Below, piece by piece: positions 9,295 through 18,656 of a stretch of DNA of 64,000 nucleotides. Origin of the DNA: an uncultured Mucispirillum sp. (GTDB lineage: Bacteria; Chrysiogenota; Deferribacteres; Deferribacterales; Mucispirillaceae); contig CALURO010000007.1 in NCBI GenBank assembly GCA_944323205.1, positions 1 through 64,000 on the forward strand. Reading direction: 5' to 3'. A model generated the notes under the pieces. It worked only from the letters and a program-made list of their open reading frames with translations. It searched no databases and was not told the origin of the DNA. Each line of letters opens with the position of its first letter. Within the stretch, counting starts at the first letter, position 1. Position numbers and translations under genes: made by a program.

Positions 9295-10398
9295 ATGCTG
9301 AAATTTCTGCTGGAAAAAGAATTTAAACAATTTATGAGAAACCCTGTTATGCCAAGAATGGTTTTAATTATGCCACTTGTTATGATGATTATTTTCCCAC
9401 TTGCCACAAACAGACAGGTGCAGGATATTACAATATCTATTGTAGATAATGATAAAAGCCAGTATTCTGCTGAACTAATTAATAAAATAACATCATCAGG
9501 TTATTTTATACTTTCAGATTACAGCAGTAATTATAGTGATGCTCTAAAAAGTATAGAAAAAGGTGATACATATATTATACTTGAAATAGAGAAAGATTTT
9601 GAAAAAAATATTGTAAAAGAAGGCGCTGCAAATGTAATAATTTCTGCAAACGCAGTAGATATATTTAAGGGAAGCGTGGGAGCAAGCTTTCTTTCAAATA
9701 TAATATATGATTATTCTCTAGAACTGCAGGAAAAACTAGCTTTTATTAATATGGCACCTGCAATTAATATTATTCCGCTGAATGAATTTAACCAGACACT
9801 AAACTATAAAAACTTTATGATACCAGCTATAATGGTTATGCTTGTAACAATGATAACATGCTTTCTGCCTACACTAAATATTGTAAGCGAAAAAGAAAAA
9901 GGCACTATGGAGCAGATAAATGTAACACCAGTTAATAAATTTATATTTATACTTTCTAAACTTATACCATATCTTATAATGGGTATAATAGTTTTTACAA
10001 TATGTATTATTATTACAAAATTTTTATATCATCTTGATGCAAAAGGCGGTGTATTATCATTATATATTTTTACATTAGTATATGTATTTGTATCTTCAGG
10101 GCTTGGGCTTATAATTTCTAATTATTCATATTCTATGCAGCAGGCAATGTTTGTAATGTTTTTCTTTGTTATGATATTATTTTTTATGAGCAACCTTTTT
10201 ACACCAGTTGCATATATGCCTGAATGGGGGCAGTGGATTGCCGCATTTAACCCGCTTAAATATTATGGCCATGCAGTTAGAAGTATATATTTAAAAGGTG
10301 CTGTTTTTTCTGATATGTATAGAGAATTAATCATATTAGTAATATTTGCAGTAGTGCTGAATATACTTGCTGTTTTAAGTTATAAGAAAAATGAGTAG
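9295..10398 (+). CDS. ABC-2 type permease (YbhR-like)
   Basis: A paralogue of the preceding gene with the same length (367 residues) and topology. The hallmark loop is SEKEKGTMEQINVTP. It is the last gene of the efflux operon, followed by a long inverted repeat. The order TetR, TolC, adaptor, ATPase, ATPase, permease, permease makes a complete tripartite efflux system. The substrate cannot be told from sequence; YbhGFSR relatives export antibiotics or cations. Confidence 0.92.
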   Translation: MLKFLLEKEFKQFMRNPVMPRMVLIMPLVMMIIFPLATNRQVQDITISIVDNDKSQYSAELINKITSSGYFILSDYSSNYSDALKSIEKGDTYIILEIEKDFEKNIVKEGAANVIISANAVDIFKGSVGASFLSNIIYDYSLELQEKLAFINMAPAINIIPLNEFNQTLNYKNFMIPAIMVMLVTMITCFLPTLNIVSEKEKGTMEQINVTPVNKFIFILSKLIPYLIMGIIVFTICIIITKFLYHLDAKGGVLSLYIFTLVYVFVSSGLGLIISNYSYSMQQAMFVMFFFVMILFFMSNLFTPVAYMPEWGQWIAAFNPLKYYGHAVRSIYLKGAVFSDMYRELIILVIFAVVLNILAVLSYKKNE

Positions 10399-10400
10399 CT

Positions 10401-10447
10401 GGACTTATTCCAAAAATTACAGCAGAATATGCTTTTTGAATAAGTCC
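10401..10447. terminator. inverted repeat between convergent genes
   Basis: Ten-base arms GGACTTATTC and GAATAAGTCC, with additional A-T pairing inside, lie between the end of the efflux operon and a convergent minus-strand gene. The stem is long but neither strand has a clean U-tract, so a termination role is likely but not certain. Confidence 0.5.
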
Positions 10448-10470
10448 ATAAGTTTAATGGCTATATTGTA

Positions 10471-10677
10471 TTATTCACCAAGCTTTTTTATTTCATCAGC
10501 TACTTTTTCTGTAGAATCTTTTGCAGTTTTATCTATTGTATTAACAATATTTTTAAAAAATGCATCAGTTTTTTCTTCCTGAGAGATAGTTTTATTATCA
10601 CTTTTTGCATTTTCTGCATAAACGATGCCAGTATATGCCATAATACTAATTAATGCAATTAACATAATTTTTTTCAT
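10471..10677 (-). CDS. small secreted helical protein
   Basis: A 68-residue protein with a signal peptide (about 21 residues, cleavage after VYA) and a charged, Lys/Asp/Glu-rich helical remainder. I recognise no family. It follows an 87-residue helical membrane protein by 10 bp, so the two are probably co-transcribed at the end of the mobA operon. A role in the periplasm is inferred only from the signal peptide. Confidence 0.65.
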   Translation of the reverse strand: MKKIMLIALISIMAYTGIVYAENAKSDNKTISQEEKTDAFFKNIVNTIDKTAKDSTEKVADEIKKLGE

Positions 10678-10687
10678 AATACACCTT

Positions 10688-10951
10688 TTATTTATTTAAT
10701 TGTTCTTTTATATCCTTTTCTGCACTGTTAATAGATTTTTCTACTGCTTTATCTGCCTGTTCTAAAGCATTATCTACTGCACTTTCTGCCTGTTTTAATG
10801 ATGTGTCAACAGCATCTTCAGCCTGATTTACAGCATCTTTTACAATTTCATCTACTGGAATATCAGATGTTTTAAAAAACACACTTCTTGCTATAAAAGC
10901 TATTAATAATAATATAGCTAGTGCAATTATTACTTTAATTAATCTACTCAT
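10688..10951 (-). CDS. small membrane-anchored amphipathic repeat protein
   Basis: An 87-residue protein: one N-terminal membrane helix (about residues 6-26), then repeats of roughly 11 residues of the form A-x-x-A-V-D-x-x-L/S-x-Q. These resemble apolipoprotein or YtxH-like amphipathic helices. The start ATG follows GGAGG inside the 3' end of mobA, overlapping it by 8 bp. It could coat a membrane or act as a periplasmic coiled coil. The function is unknown. Confidence 0.65.
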   Translation of the reverse strand: MSRLIKVIIALAILLLIAFIARSVFFKTSDIPVDEIVKDAVNQAEDAVDTSLKQAESAVDNALEQADKAVEKSINSAEKDIKEQLNK

Positions 10952-11534
10952 AACTTGCCTCCAATTTATTTAAATCTTCCTGAAAATTAATATTTATAAA
11001 CATAGTGTCATTAAAACCTGATGAAAAAATTATATCTTCATTAATATACTTTATATTAAACTTTTCAAGACTTTTTGTAATTTTATAGTTTTTATTTTTA
11101 TAATCATATATCATTGCAAGCAGCACTTTTCTTTTATAAAAGCTCATTAAAGTATAACTTTTACCATTTATAACAGGTATGATACCATCACAGTCATAAA
11201 AATTACTATATAAAAATTTTACAAACTCTTTTTCTATTAATGGAGCATCTGCAGAAACTACAAATATATCATCATTCTTTGCAGACTGTGCTGCCTTTAT
11301 TAATCCGCTCATAGGACATATCTCTTCTAAATCGTCCTGCAGATACTGCACATTTTCTAAAAACGGCTTATATTTTTCAGCATCTTTTGATATATGCATA
11401 ACATCACTGCTTACAGATAACCCAGTTTCAAGGCAGTATAAATATAAGGGCTTTTCTTTATACAGTGCTTTTGTTTTATCACTGCCAAAACGCTTAGCCT
11501 TTCCACCGCTAAGCACTGCATAAGATATATTCAT
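10944..11534 (-). CDS. mobA: molybdenum cofactor guanylyltransferase
   Basis: A 196-residue MobA-type nucleotidyltransferase that attaches GMP to molybdopterin. The N-terminal LSGGKAKRFGSDK (residues 8-20) is the family nucleotide-binding loop, with Ser in place of the usual Ala. VVSADAPLI near residue 95 matches the metal-binding CDxP region of MobA, with Ala in place of Cys. It overlaps moeA by one base, consistent with a Moco operon. A distant nucleotidyltransferase role is possible but the neighbour argues for MobA. Confidence 0.85.
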   Translation of the reverse strand: MNISYAVLSGGKAKRFGSDKTKALYKEKPLYLYCLETGLSVSSDVMHISKDAEKYKPFLENVQYLQDDLEEICPMSGLIKAAQSAKNDDIFVVSADAPLIEKEFVKFLYSNFYDCDGIIPVINGKSYTLMSFYKRKVLLAMIYDYKNKNYKITKSLEKFNIKYINEDIIFSSGFNDTMFININFQEDLNKLEASYE

Positions 11535-12754
11535 TAACCAAGCACCTGTTCTGCATTAAACACATAAGCATAAAGCTCTGTGCCGGCTTTTACAGTGCCT
11601 ACCATTTCATTTGTAAATTTTGCATAAGCATTAGCAGCAACAAGTGATTCTATAATGTGAGAATCCTGAGTAGTGAAAGGATATGCTTTCATTACTCCGT
11701 TTTCTATTTTTATCTGCACTCTGTCAAACTGCACTCTGCCTTTTTTCTTAACAACATCACTTGCTAAAATCACTTTTACAGGCTTATTTCTGTATTCTTT
11801 TAACCCCATCATTTTTAAGAGAGCTGGTTTCGTATAATAAAAATTACAAAACATTGCACTAACTGGATTACCGGGACAGGCAAAAACTGGTGTATTTCCC
11901 ATAAACCCAAAAGCCATATGCTGCCCTGGTTTTTGGTTAATTTTACTAAAAAGCCACTTTATGCCAAGCTGGTCTGCTATTAAATTCATATAGTCAAAAT
12001 CGCCAGCACTAATACCTGCTGAAGTAACAATCATATCAAAGTTTTTTAATGATTTAAATGTATTAAGCAGTGCTTCTTTATCATCAGGAATAACTCCAAT
12101 ATATGATACCTCTGCTCCTAACTGCTGGAAAAATATTTTAGCCATCTGGCTGTTAGAGTCAAATATCATGTCAGGATTATCCTGTATTGCAGGGTCTGCT
12201 ATTTCATTACCTGTAGATATTAATGCTATTCGTGGCTTTCTATATACTGATGTATAAAATATACCAGCTGATACATATCTGCCTATGTGGTAGGCAGTGA
12301 ACCTTTCGCCTATTCTGTCAATTACACTGCCTTCTTTTAAATCTTCCCCTTTATAGCGGACGCAAAAGCCTTTTTTAACCTGCTGAGAAATATTTACTAT
12401 TTCCTTACCGTTATCTGTAAGTTCATGCTGAATAACGCTGTCTGCTCCATAAGGTAAAAATGCACCAGTCATTATTCTGTAACATTCACCATTATTAATA
12501 GAAAGCCCTGCAACATTATCACCTGCTGCAATAACACCTCTAACTTTTAAAGATGCACTGCCCGAAGCTGTATCTTCTGCCTTTATTGCATAGCCGTCCA
12601 TTGCTGATGTATCAAAAGGTGGCAAATTTCTTCTTGAAACCACACTTTCTGCACTTACCCTGTTTACTGCATCAAATATAGATACTCGTTCTATACTTAT
12701 TGGCTCTATATGTTTTAAAACAATCTCAACTGCTTCATCTGCTTCTAATATCAT
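11534..12754 (-). CDS. moeA: molybdopterin molybdenumtransferase
   Basis: A 406-residue MoeA that inserts molybdate into adenylated molybdopterin. It has the usual four-domain order, with PPFDTSAMDGYA in domain I, ISTGNEI opening the MPT-binding domain, and GNPVSAMFCNFY with the catalytic-domain signature. The start is placed at ATG 12754, which follows GGAG by 6 nt; the ATG at 12766 contains that ribosome site. It is followed directly by mobA. Confidence 0.93.
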   Translation of the reverse strand: MILEADEAVEIVLKHIEPISIERVSIFDAVNRVSAESVVSRRNLPPFDTSAMDGYAIKAEDTASGSASLKVRGVIAAGDNVAGLSINNGECYRIMTGAFLPYGADSVIQHELTDNGKEIVNISQQVKKGFCVRYKGEDLKEGSVIDRIGERFTAYHIGRYVSAGIFYTSVYRKPRIALISTGNEIADPAIQDNPDMIFDSNSQMAKIFFQQLGAEVSYIGVIPDDKEALLNTFKSLKNFDMIVTSAGISAGDFDYMNLIADQLGIKWLFSKINQKPGQHMAFGFMGNTPVFACPGNPVSAMFCNFYYTKPALLKMMGLKEYRNKPVKVILASDVVKKKGRVQFDRVQIKIENGVMKAYPFTTQDSHIIESLVAANAYAKFTNEMVGTVKAGTELYAYVFNAEQVLG

Positions 12755-12768
12755 TTTTAACTCCATTA

Positions 12769-13113
12769 CTATCTTACTGGTGTATAATTAATTTCTGATT
12801 TTTCATTAGTTGCTTCAAGTTTAAAAATAACAGGGCGTAAGCCATCATTACAGCTGCATACAGCAACTCCCGGTTTTCTTATCCAGTCTCCATAATAAAA
12901 AAGACCGCTGCCAGCTCCATGCGATAAAGCAAAAACATACTGATAAATCGCTTTCCATGCTTCATCACAAAAATTATCAGGCTTTGCATAGTCTGCATAA
13001 AAAAACTGACCTTCTGTATGCATAGGGCATTTATCAAGTCCAGCGGCTCCATATTCTTCTGCCAGCTCTTTATCTAAAGTTGTTTTTAATACTGTTATTT
13101 TTACTTTATTCAT
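12769..13113 (-). CDS. TIGR04076 family protein
   Basis: A 114-residue protein of the TIGR04076 family. It has MNKVKITVLKT at the start, a CDEAWKAIYQYVFAL segment and the C-terminal DGLRPVIFKLEA that define the family. The function of the family is not known; members often lie beside redox or cofactor genes in anaerobes. The ATG at 13113 follows AGGTGAT and is preferred over the longer frame to 13143. The stop is 14 bp before moeA, suggesting co-transcription with the molybdenum cofactor genes. Confidence 0.8.
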   Translation of the reverse strand: MNKVKITVLKTTLDKELAEEYGAAGLDKCPMHTEGQFFYADYAKPDNFCDEAWKAIYQYVFALSHGAGSGLFYYGDWIRKPGVAVCSCNDGLRPVIFKLEATNEKSEINYTPVR

Positions 13114-13172
13114 AATATCACCTGTTGCTCTATAATATACCATTTTGCTGTAAAAAAGGCAATTTAATAATT

Positions 13173-13862
13173 TTAGTCTATACTCATCTGTGCTGCTGTT
13201 TCTGCATGTATTGCTGTAGTATCAAATACTGGAATATCTATATCTTTTTGAGATATAAGCATTACTATTTCAGTGCAGCCTAAAATAACCCCTTCTGCCC
13301 CTTTCTTTTTTAGTTTTTCTACTATTTCTATAAATTTCTGCTTTGATTTTGGATTGATTTCACCACAGCATAATTCATTAAAAATAACATTATTAATAAA
13401 TTCTATATCTTCTTCATCTGGTATTATTACATTTAAGCCTTTATCTATTAATATACTTTTATAAAAATCCTGCTGCATAGTATATTTTGTGCCTAATAAG
13501 CCTATATTTTTTATACCCTTTGGTGCAATTCTGCCATAAGCTGCTTCAGCTATGTGAATAACAGGAATATTTATATATTTTTTCATTTCAGGTACTACTT
13601 TATGCATAGTGTTTGTGCATATTACAATATAATCTGCCCCTGCTGTTTCTAATTTTTTTGCTATATCTCCAAGTATTTCTCCACATTTTTCCCAATCACC
13701 TGATTTCTGCAGTCTGCTTATTTCTTCAAAATTTACACTGTATAATATACATTTTGCAGAATAAAGACCGCCTAATTTATTTTTAATATACTCATTAATA
13801 GTTTTATAATATAAAGATGTGCTTTCCCAGCTCATGCCGCCTATTAAACCGATTGTTTTCAT
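13173..13862 (-). CDS. aspartate/glutamate-type amino acid racemase
   Basis: A 229-residue PLP-independent racemase of the Asp/Glu family, closest in look to E. coli YgeA. IGLIGGMSWEST opens the protein. The two catalytic cysteines sit in ICTNTMHK (Cys82) and LGCTEI (Cys196), matching YgeA spacing. It lies upstream of the Moco genes with a 59-bp gap and may be transcribed separately. It would supply a D-amino acid for the wall or for signalling; the substrate is not determined by the motifs. Confidence 0.88.
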   Translation of the reverse strand: MKTIGLIGGMSWESTSLYYKTINEYIKNKLGGLYSAKCILYSVNFEEISRLQKSGDWEKCGEILGDIAKKLETAGADYIVICTNTMHKVVPEMKKYINIPVIHIAEAAYGRIAPKGIKNIGLLGTKYTMQQDFYKSILIDKGLNVIIPDEEDIEFINNVIFNELCCGEINPKSKQKFIEIVEKLKKKGAEGVILGCTEIVMLISQKDIDIPVFDTTAIHAETAAQMSID

Positions 13863-13892
13863 AATACTACCTCAAATATAATGATAAAAATA

Positions 13893-13914
13893 AAGCCTGC
13901 TGATATGCAGGCTT
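13893..13914 (-). terminator. terminator of the STAS/phosphatase operon
   Basis: AAGCCTGC and GCAGGCTT form an 8-bp stem with a 6-nt loop. On the minus strand it is followed by a T-rich tract (TTTATTTTTA). It lies downstream of the STAS gene. Confidence 0.8.
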
Positions 13915-13965
13915 AAATAAGTAGAAAATGTAATAAGAAAAATGAATATAAACTCTATATACAAA

Positions 13966-14256
13966 TTAATATTTTTGAACCTTAAATGTTTCAATTAAAT
14001 TTAAATCTTCAAGCAGGCTGTAAAGTCTATCATCTTTCACATATACATGGATAGAAACTTTATCTTGAAAGATTACTTTAATGAAAAAGCCAATAACAGA
14101 AGATGTCATAGAAAAACTTTCTGGTGTTTTCACAATAATACTTTTTGCTCCTGACTGCACAAGTGCATTAACATTGTCTTTAATAGATTGATAATCACTG
14201 GTGTTTTTTATATTGCCATTGATTATGATTTCTGAACCATTTCTGTGTATATCCAT
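13966..14256 (-). CDS. STAS-domain anti-sigma-antagonist-like protein
   Basis: A 96-residue single STAS domain. The segment PESFSMTSSVIGFF (about residues 45-58) aligns with the phosphorylatable loop of SpoIIAA/RsbV; Ser is kept but the preceding Asp is Thr. The ATG at 14256 follows GAGGT. It lies directly after a REC-PP2C-HATPase gene on the same strand, so it is the likely substrate of that enzyme's opposing phosphatase and kinase activities. No anti-sigma or sigma gene is adjacent. Confidence 0.85.
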   Translation of the reverse strand: MDIHRNGSEIIINGNIKNTSDYQSIKDNVNALVQSGAKSIIVKTPESFSMTSSVIGFFIKVIFQDKVSIHVYVKDDRLYSLLEDLNLIETFKVQKY

Positions 14257-14284
14257 ATTATACCTCAAAAAAAAATTTATATCT

Positions 14285-15976
14285 TTATTTAACTTTTATA
14301 CCAATAAATATTTCTCTTCTATCTTCTGAAAAAAAGAAAATGTCTGTATAATAGTCAATTATCTTAATACCACGACCGTTAAATTTAGTTGTATCACCGA
14401 TAGCATTTTTAAAAACTGTTTCTGGATACCCTGCACCTTCATCGCGAATACCCACAATAATATATTTACTCTCATTATCATCACAGTATACAAATCTAAC
14501 TGTTATTATCTTATCATTATTTTGTTCTTTTTTCAAGAGTTCTTCTTCATAAATACCATTTTTTATTAATTCGTGCTTAATATCAAATGTAATTGCAAGA
14601 TTTCCATGCTCGTAAGCATTCATTATACATTCAGAAACTGCTGTAAAAAAAGAATCATGCTCATCTGCATCTATACCGCAGTCTACCATTTCTTGACGAA
14701 TAGTATCTGAAACATCATCAAGTTTATCATATCTTGTAGGGAAATAATATACCTGCTCTTTTATTATATTTGTAAATGGTCTTCTAATAAAAAATACAGT
14801 AGTATCATCACTAAATCCATCTAAATGACTATATACATTATTTAAAAATGATTTAAGAAACGGCGATTTTAAAAAATCTTCATTTAAATAAGCTGAATAT
14901 AATACACCTTCATTTGTTTCTGACTCTACTATACCGTCTGTAAATAGTGCCAATTTTGATATATCTGATAAATCAACAGAATCTATATATATATCAACCA
15001 CATAAGGCATAATAGGCAGATTATTAGATGGCAGTTTTTCTATTATCCCAGATGTTGTTTGGTAAAGTATTCTAGGCATTGAAAAAGATGCATATCTAAA
15101 TTTATTTTCTTTAAAATCAAAATATGCAAATATTGCACATAATACTTCATCTTCCACAAGATTTTCTCGCATAAAAGATACACACTGCTCTACAATAATC
15201 CTTATTTCTTCTTCACCAGAAATATTTTTGTGATTATTTTGCTGTTTTATAATATAGTTAATAAGAGAAACAGAGACTAAAGATGTAATAGATGCAGAAA
15301 TACCTTTACCCATAGCATCTGCAATGAAAATAATAAAATTGCCATTATCAAGAGTCCTGCATGTGTAAGTATCACCGCTTACAATATCTAAACTTCTATA
15401 AAATACTTCCAGCTGCCAGCCATTATATGTAATAGGATTATCACCGTCATGATAATATTTTTTAAACATATCATTACGCATAATATGCATCTCTTTTCTT
15501 AAAGTTGCATCATGCTGCATAGTATTATACATATCTTTATATTTTAAAAGCTCTAATTCCTGCTCCCTGCTTTTGTTTAAAAGATGCTCTAATACAACAG
15601 ATTCAACAGCATTATTAATAGCATTTCTAAGAAGCTTAAATTGTATAGGTTTAGATACAAACTGAGTAATACCCATATTAATAGCTTCAACAAGGAACTG
15701 CATATCTACATAGCCTGTAATTAAAATAATTGGAACTTTTGACTTTATTTTCAAAACTTCTTTGGCAAACTCCATACCGTTAATTCCGGGTAAAAGATAG
15801 TCTGTCAAAATCAAATCAAAATGATTATTTTTAAATGTTTCTAATGCTTTCTCTGCAGAAGAAACAGATATAAATTGATTAAATTTTGGTGCAAATCTTT
15901 TTTCTACAAGTGCAATAATATCTACTTCATCTTCCACATATAAAACATTAAGACTTTTTAAAAAACTTTCGTCCAT
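14285..15976 (-). CDS. REC-PP2C phosphatase-HATPase switch protein
   Basis: A 563-residue three-domain regulator. Residues 1-120 are a receiver domain (acidic pair ED at 15-16, phospho-acceptor Asp59, Lys109). Residues about 180-385 are a SpoIIE/RsbU-type PP2C phosphatase (SGDTY, ADAMGKG, FTDGIVE, SDDTT). Residues about 415-560 are an RsbW-like HATPase kinase (MNAYEHGNL, DEGAGYP, NGRGIKII). It may therefore both dephosphorylate and phosphorylate the downstream STAS protein under control of an upstream sensor kinase, as Vibrio SypE does with SypA although in another domain order. A mosaic repeat array lies immediately upstream. Confidence 0.92.
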   Translation of the reverse strand: MDESFLKSLNVLYVEDEVDIIALVEKRFAPKFNQFISVSSAEKALETFKNNHFDLILTDYLLPGINGMEFAKEVLKIKSKVPIILITGYVDMQFLVEAINMGITQFVSKPIQFKLLRNAINNAVESVVLEHLLNKSREQELELLKYKDMYNTMQHDATLRKEMHIMRNDMFKKYYHDGDNPITYNGWQLEVFYRSLDIVSGDTYTCRTLDNGNFIIFIADAMGKGISASITSLVSVSLINYIIKQQNNHKNISGEEEIRIIVEQCVSFMRENLVEDEVLCAIFAYFDFKENKFRYASFSMPRILYQTTSGIIEKLPSNNLPIMPYVVDIYIDSVDLSDISKLALFTDGIVESETNEGVLYSAYLNEDFLKSPFLKSFLNNVYSHLDGFSDDTTVFFIRRPFTNIIKEQVYYFPTRYDKLDDVSDTIRQEMVDCGIDADEHDSFFTAVSECIMNAYEHGNLAITFDIKHELIKNGIYEEELLKKEQNNDKIITVRFVYCDDNESKYIIVGIRDEGAGYPETVFKNAIGDTTKFNGRGIKIIDYYTDIFFFSEDRREIFIGIKVK

Positions 15977-15988
15977 ATTAAACCTATT

Positions 15989-16457
15989 AAATTCTTATTA
16001 AAAATTTCAATCCAGCTGCGGACTTCTTTTTCCTGCCTATTCGTCGGGAAGTCCTTGCGTCGCAAAAATCGCTCCCCCTGAAATTTTTAAAATACGCTCC
16101 GTCGAAACAAGTTCGCCTGTCGCTCTCGCAAGTGACGCTATATCCTATAGCTAAATTCTTATTAAAAATTTCAATCCAGCTGCGGACTTCTTTTTCCTGC
16201 CTATTCGTCGGGAAGTCCTTGCGTCGCAAAAATCGCTCCCCCTGAAATTTTTAAAATACGCTCCGTCGAAACAAGTTCGCCTGTCGCTCTCGCAAGTGAC
16301 GCTATATCCTATAGCTAAATTCTTATTAAAAATTTCAATCCAGCTGCGGACTTCTTTTTCCTGCCTATTCGTCGGGAAGTCCTTGCATCGCAAAAATCGC
16401 TCCCCCTGAAATTTTTAAAATACGCTCCGTCGAAACAAGTTCGCCTGTCGCTCTCGC
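15989..16457. repeat. three tandem copies of a 164-bp repeat
   Basis: Copies start at 15989, 16153 and 16317. The first two appear identical; the third is cut at about 141 bp and differs by one base (GCATCGC for GCGTCGC). The unit is visibly richer in G+C than its surroundings. Its reverse complement matches an internal module of the element at 40.2 kb (the stretch around GCGACGCAAGGACTT). It fills the interval between the phosphatase gene and the chemoreceptor gene. The open frames inside it are by-products of the repetition. Confidence 0.92.
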
Positions 16458-16480
16458 TATCTTAATAATAATATTATTAT

Positions 16481-16520
16481 AAAAATAAAAAGCTGTGCTG
16501 ATATACTATTCAACACAGCT
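16481..16520 (-). terminator. terminator of the chemoreceptor gene
   Basis: AGCTGTG and CACAGCT (16491-16497, 16514-16520) pair, and on the minus strand the stem is followed by TTTTATTTTT. It lies 24 bp past the stop. Confidence 0.75.
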
Positions 16521-16544
16521 ATGAAATCTTATAATCTTTAAATT

Positions 16545-18581
16545 TTAAACTTGGAATTTACCCAGCACTTTATTAAGCTCTCCTGCTTTAAATGCTAAGT
16601 GTTCAGAAACCTGACTTACATTTTCACCAGCAACTTTATTATTAGAAGATAAATCAACAAGTGAATGAGCACCCTCTATTAAATCTTTTACTTTTACTGC
16701 AATATATGATGTTTTCTTAACTACATCACTTGAAACTTCAGTAGATTTTGTAAGACGAACAATTGTATCATTACCTTCTACAATGAGTTTATCTGCACTA
16801 TTTGAAACTTCTTTTATACCATCAGATGATGCTTCTACAAGTTGATATGTTTCTTCAACACTTTGAATAATCATTTTTGCCATTTTATTAATATTATCAA
16901 GAGAATCTTGAGTTCTTTCTGCAAGTTTTCTTACTTCATCAGCAACAACTGCAAAACCTTTTCCATGTTCACCTGCTCTTGCAGCCTCAATAGATGCATT
17001 AAGTGCAAGCAGGTTTGTTTGGTCTGCAATTTCTGAAATAATTGTTAAAACTGCTGTAATTTCTTTAACTCTGTCTGTAACTTCATTCATTTTACCTGAA
17101 ACAATTTTCTGTTGCTCGTTTTCTTCATTAACACTTGCTACAAGTGCACTTAAACTTTCTACAAAATGGTTAAATATTTTACAAGTTTCTTCTAAATCTT
17201 CAGTAGTGCTGATAGCTCTCTCTTCTGTAATATCAAGATTTTTACCAATATCTGAAATTAAATCTTCAGTATCTGATACAAGCTGCATTTGCTCAGCAAT
17301 TGTGCTTGAAAGCTCATAAGAAGTAGATGAAAGCTCTTCTGAAGCAGAAGAAGTTTCTGTTGATGCATCAATAGCAACAACAATTGTTTTTTGTATTTTT
17401 TCTATAAATTTATCAACATATCCTGCTGCTCTGCCAAATTCATCTACACTTTTAAACCCTAAACGAGTTCTTAAATTACCATCACCTTCAGACAAATCTC
17501 TTAATGCAACAGCTAAGTTTTTAACAGGTCTTATTACATTAACAGCAAAAAGCACCATAATAATAATTGTTGATATAATAAAAGCTAATAAAAAGACAAT
17601 AAGCAGTTCAACTGCAACAGTAGTGGCTTTATCTACCATTTCAAAAATTTTATTTTCTGGAGTAGCAAGATACATAGTCCCTATATACATACCTTCATTA
17701 ATTGTGGCATCAGATGAAGTTGTAGGCGAAGTAGTAAAATTAACAGGCATAAAAAAATGATTACTAAGTAATAAAGTAAATGTATCCTTATTTAAATTTG
17801 CATTTTTAGCCACTTCTAAAAGTTCTGTTTTTATTTCATAACTATTAATAACTAATCCATCATTATAAAAAAGATTGCTTTTAACATCTTTTGCATAGCT
17901 GTTATACTGGGCTGCAAGGTTTAGCATATATATATAACCATTTGATAATACAAATTCTCTAACTGAATCTTGTATATCTTCAACAAGCATTATTATACCA
18001 ACCATTGCACCGTCTTTTATAATAGGGGCAGTGCCTCTTAAAACAATTCCCTGCCTGCCATAGTCAACAGAAGCCATATATCCACTTTTAGCAGACATTT
18101 TTTTAAAATACCAGCTATTTGATACATCATCTCCAACTACTTGAAATAAGCTTCCATCTCGATTTTTAATTGGTGTAGCAGCAATAATTTTACCATTTCT
18201 ATCTGTGACCTGTATAGAGACATTAGAAGTGCTGTTATCTTTATTAGAAACATGCACAATCTTATTTAGTATCTCTTCCTTTGATAACTCAAGAAGATTT
18301 GTAAGTGAAGCAGTATCGCCTTCTGCAACAGCATCAGTAATTAAACTGTCTTTTGATAAACTTGCAGCACCTACTAACATAAGATTTTTACGCATTTCAA
18401 TGATAGTTGTAATCCTTGTATGGATAAGTTTTACTTCATTTTCAATAGTCTGTTGTTTTAAACCATTAATACCAACAACAGCTACAACTATAACAATAAT
18501 AAGCGAAACAGCAATTATGATAACCTGAGGAATAAGAACTTTTAATGCTACACTTCTTCTATATCTTTCTAACAAACCCAT
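16545..18581 (-). CDS. methyl-accepting chemotaxis protein
   Basis: A 678-residue transmembrane chemoreceptor. A first helix (about residues 14-38), a periplasmic Cache-type sensor of about 280 residues, a second helix and a HAMP domain precede a cytoplasmic coiled coil. The highly conserved tip ([19 protein letters not shown], about 515-540) is intact. The ATG at 18581 follows AAGGTGG; an in-frame TTG at 18599 has no ribosome site. It is monocistronic with its own terminator. The ligand is unknown; it implies a motile cell. Confidence 0.93.
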   Translation of the reverse strand: MGLLERYRRSVALKVLIPQVIIIAVSLIIVIVVAVVGINGLKQQTIENEVKLIHTRITTIIEMRKNLMLVGAASLSKDSLITDAVAEGDTASLTNLLELSKEEILNKIVHVSNKDNSTSNVSIQVTDRNGKIIAATPIKNRDGSLFQVVGDDVSNSWYFKKMSAKSGYMASVDYGRQGIVLRGTAPIIKDGAMVGIIMLVEDIQDSVREFVLSNGYIYMLNLAAQYNSYAKDVKSNLFYNDGLVINSYEIKTELLEVAKNANLNKDTFTLLLSNHFFMPVNFTTSPTTSSDATINEGMYIGTMYLATPENKIFEMVDKATTVAVELLIVFLLAFIISTIIIMVLFAVNVIRPVKNLAVALRDLSEGDGNLRTRLGFKSVDEFGRAAGYVDKFIEKIQKTIVVAIDASTETSSASEELSSTSYELSSTIAEQMQLVSDTEDLISDIGKNLDITEERAISTTEDLEETCKIFNHFVESLSALVASVNEENEQQKIVSGKMNEVTDRVKEITAVLTIISEIADQTNLLALNASIEAARAGEHGKGFAVVADEVRKLAERTQDSLDNINKMAKMIIQSVEETYQLVEASSDGIKEVSNSADKLIVEGNDTIVRLTKSTEVSSDVVKKTSYIAVKVKDLIEGAHSLVDLSSNNKVAGENVSQVSEHLAFKAGELNKVLGKFQV

Positions 18582-18656
18582 TTTAGCCACCTTTTCCAAA
18601 AAATAATTAAAACTTAATATCTTGTGATTAATAACACATTTTTATACATTATGCAA

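Noticed and set aside
15987..16393. Two identical 80-residue open frames on the minus strand
   Set aside because: They exist only because the 164-bp unit is repeated; both start at TTG, and the protein is low in known features and merely re-reads the repeat.
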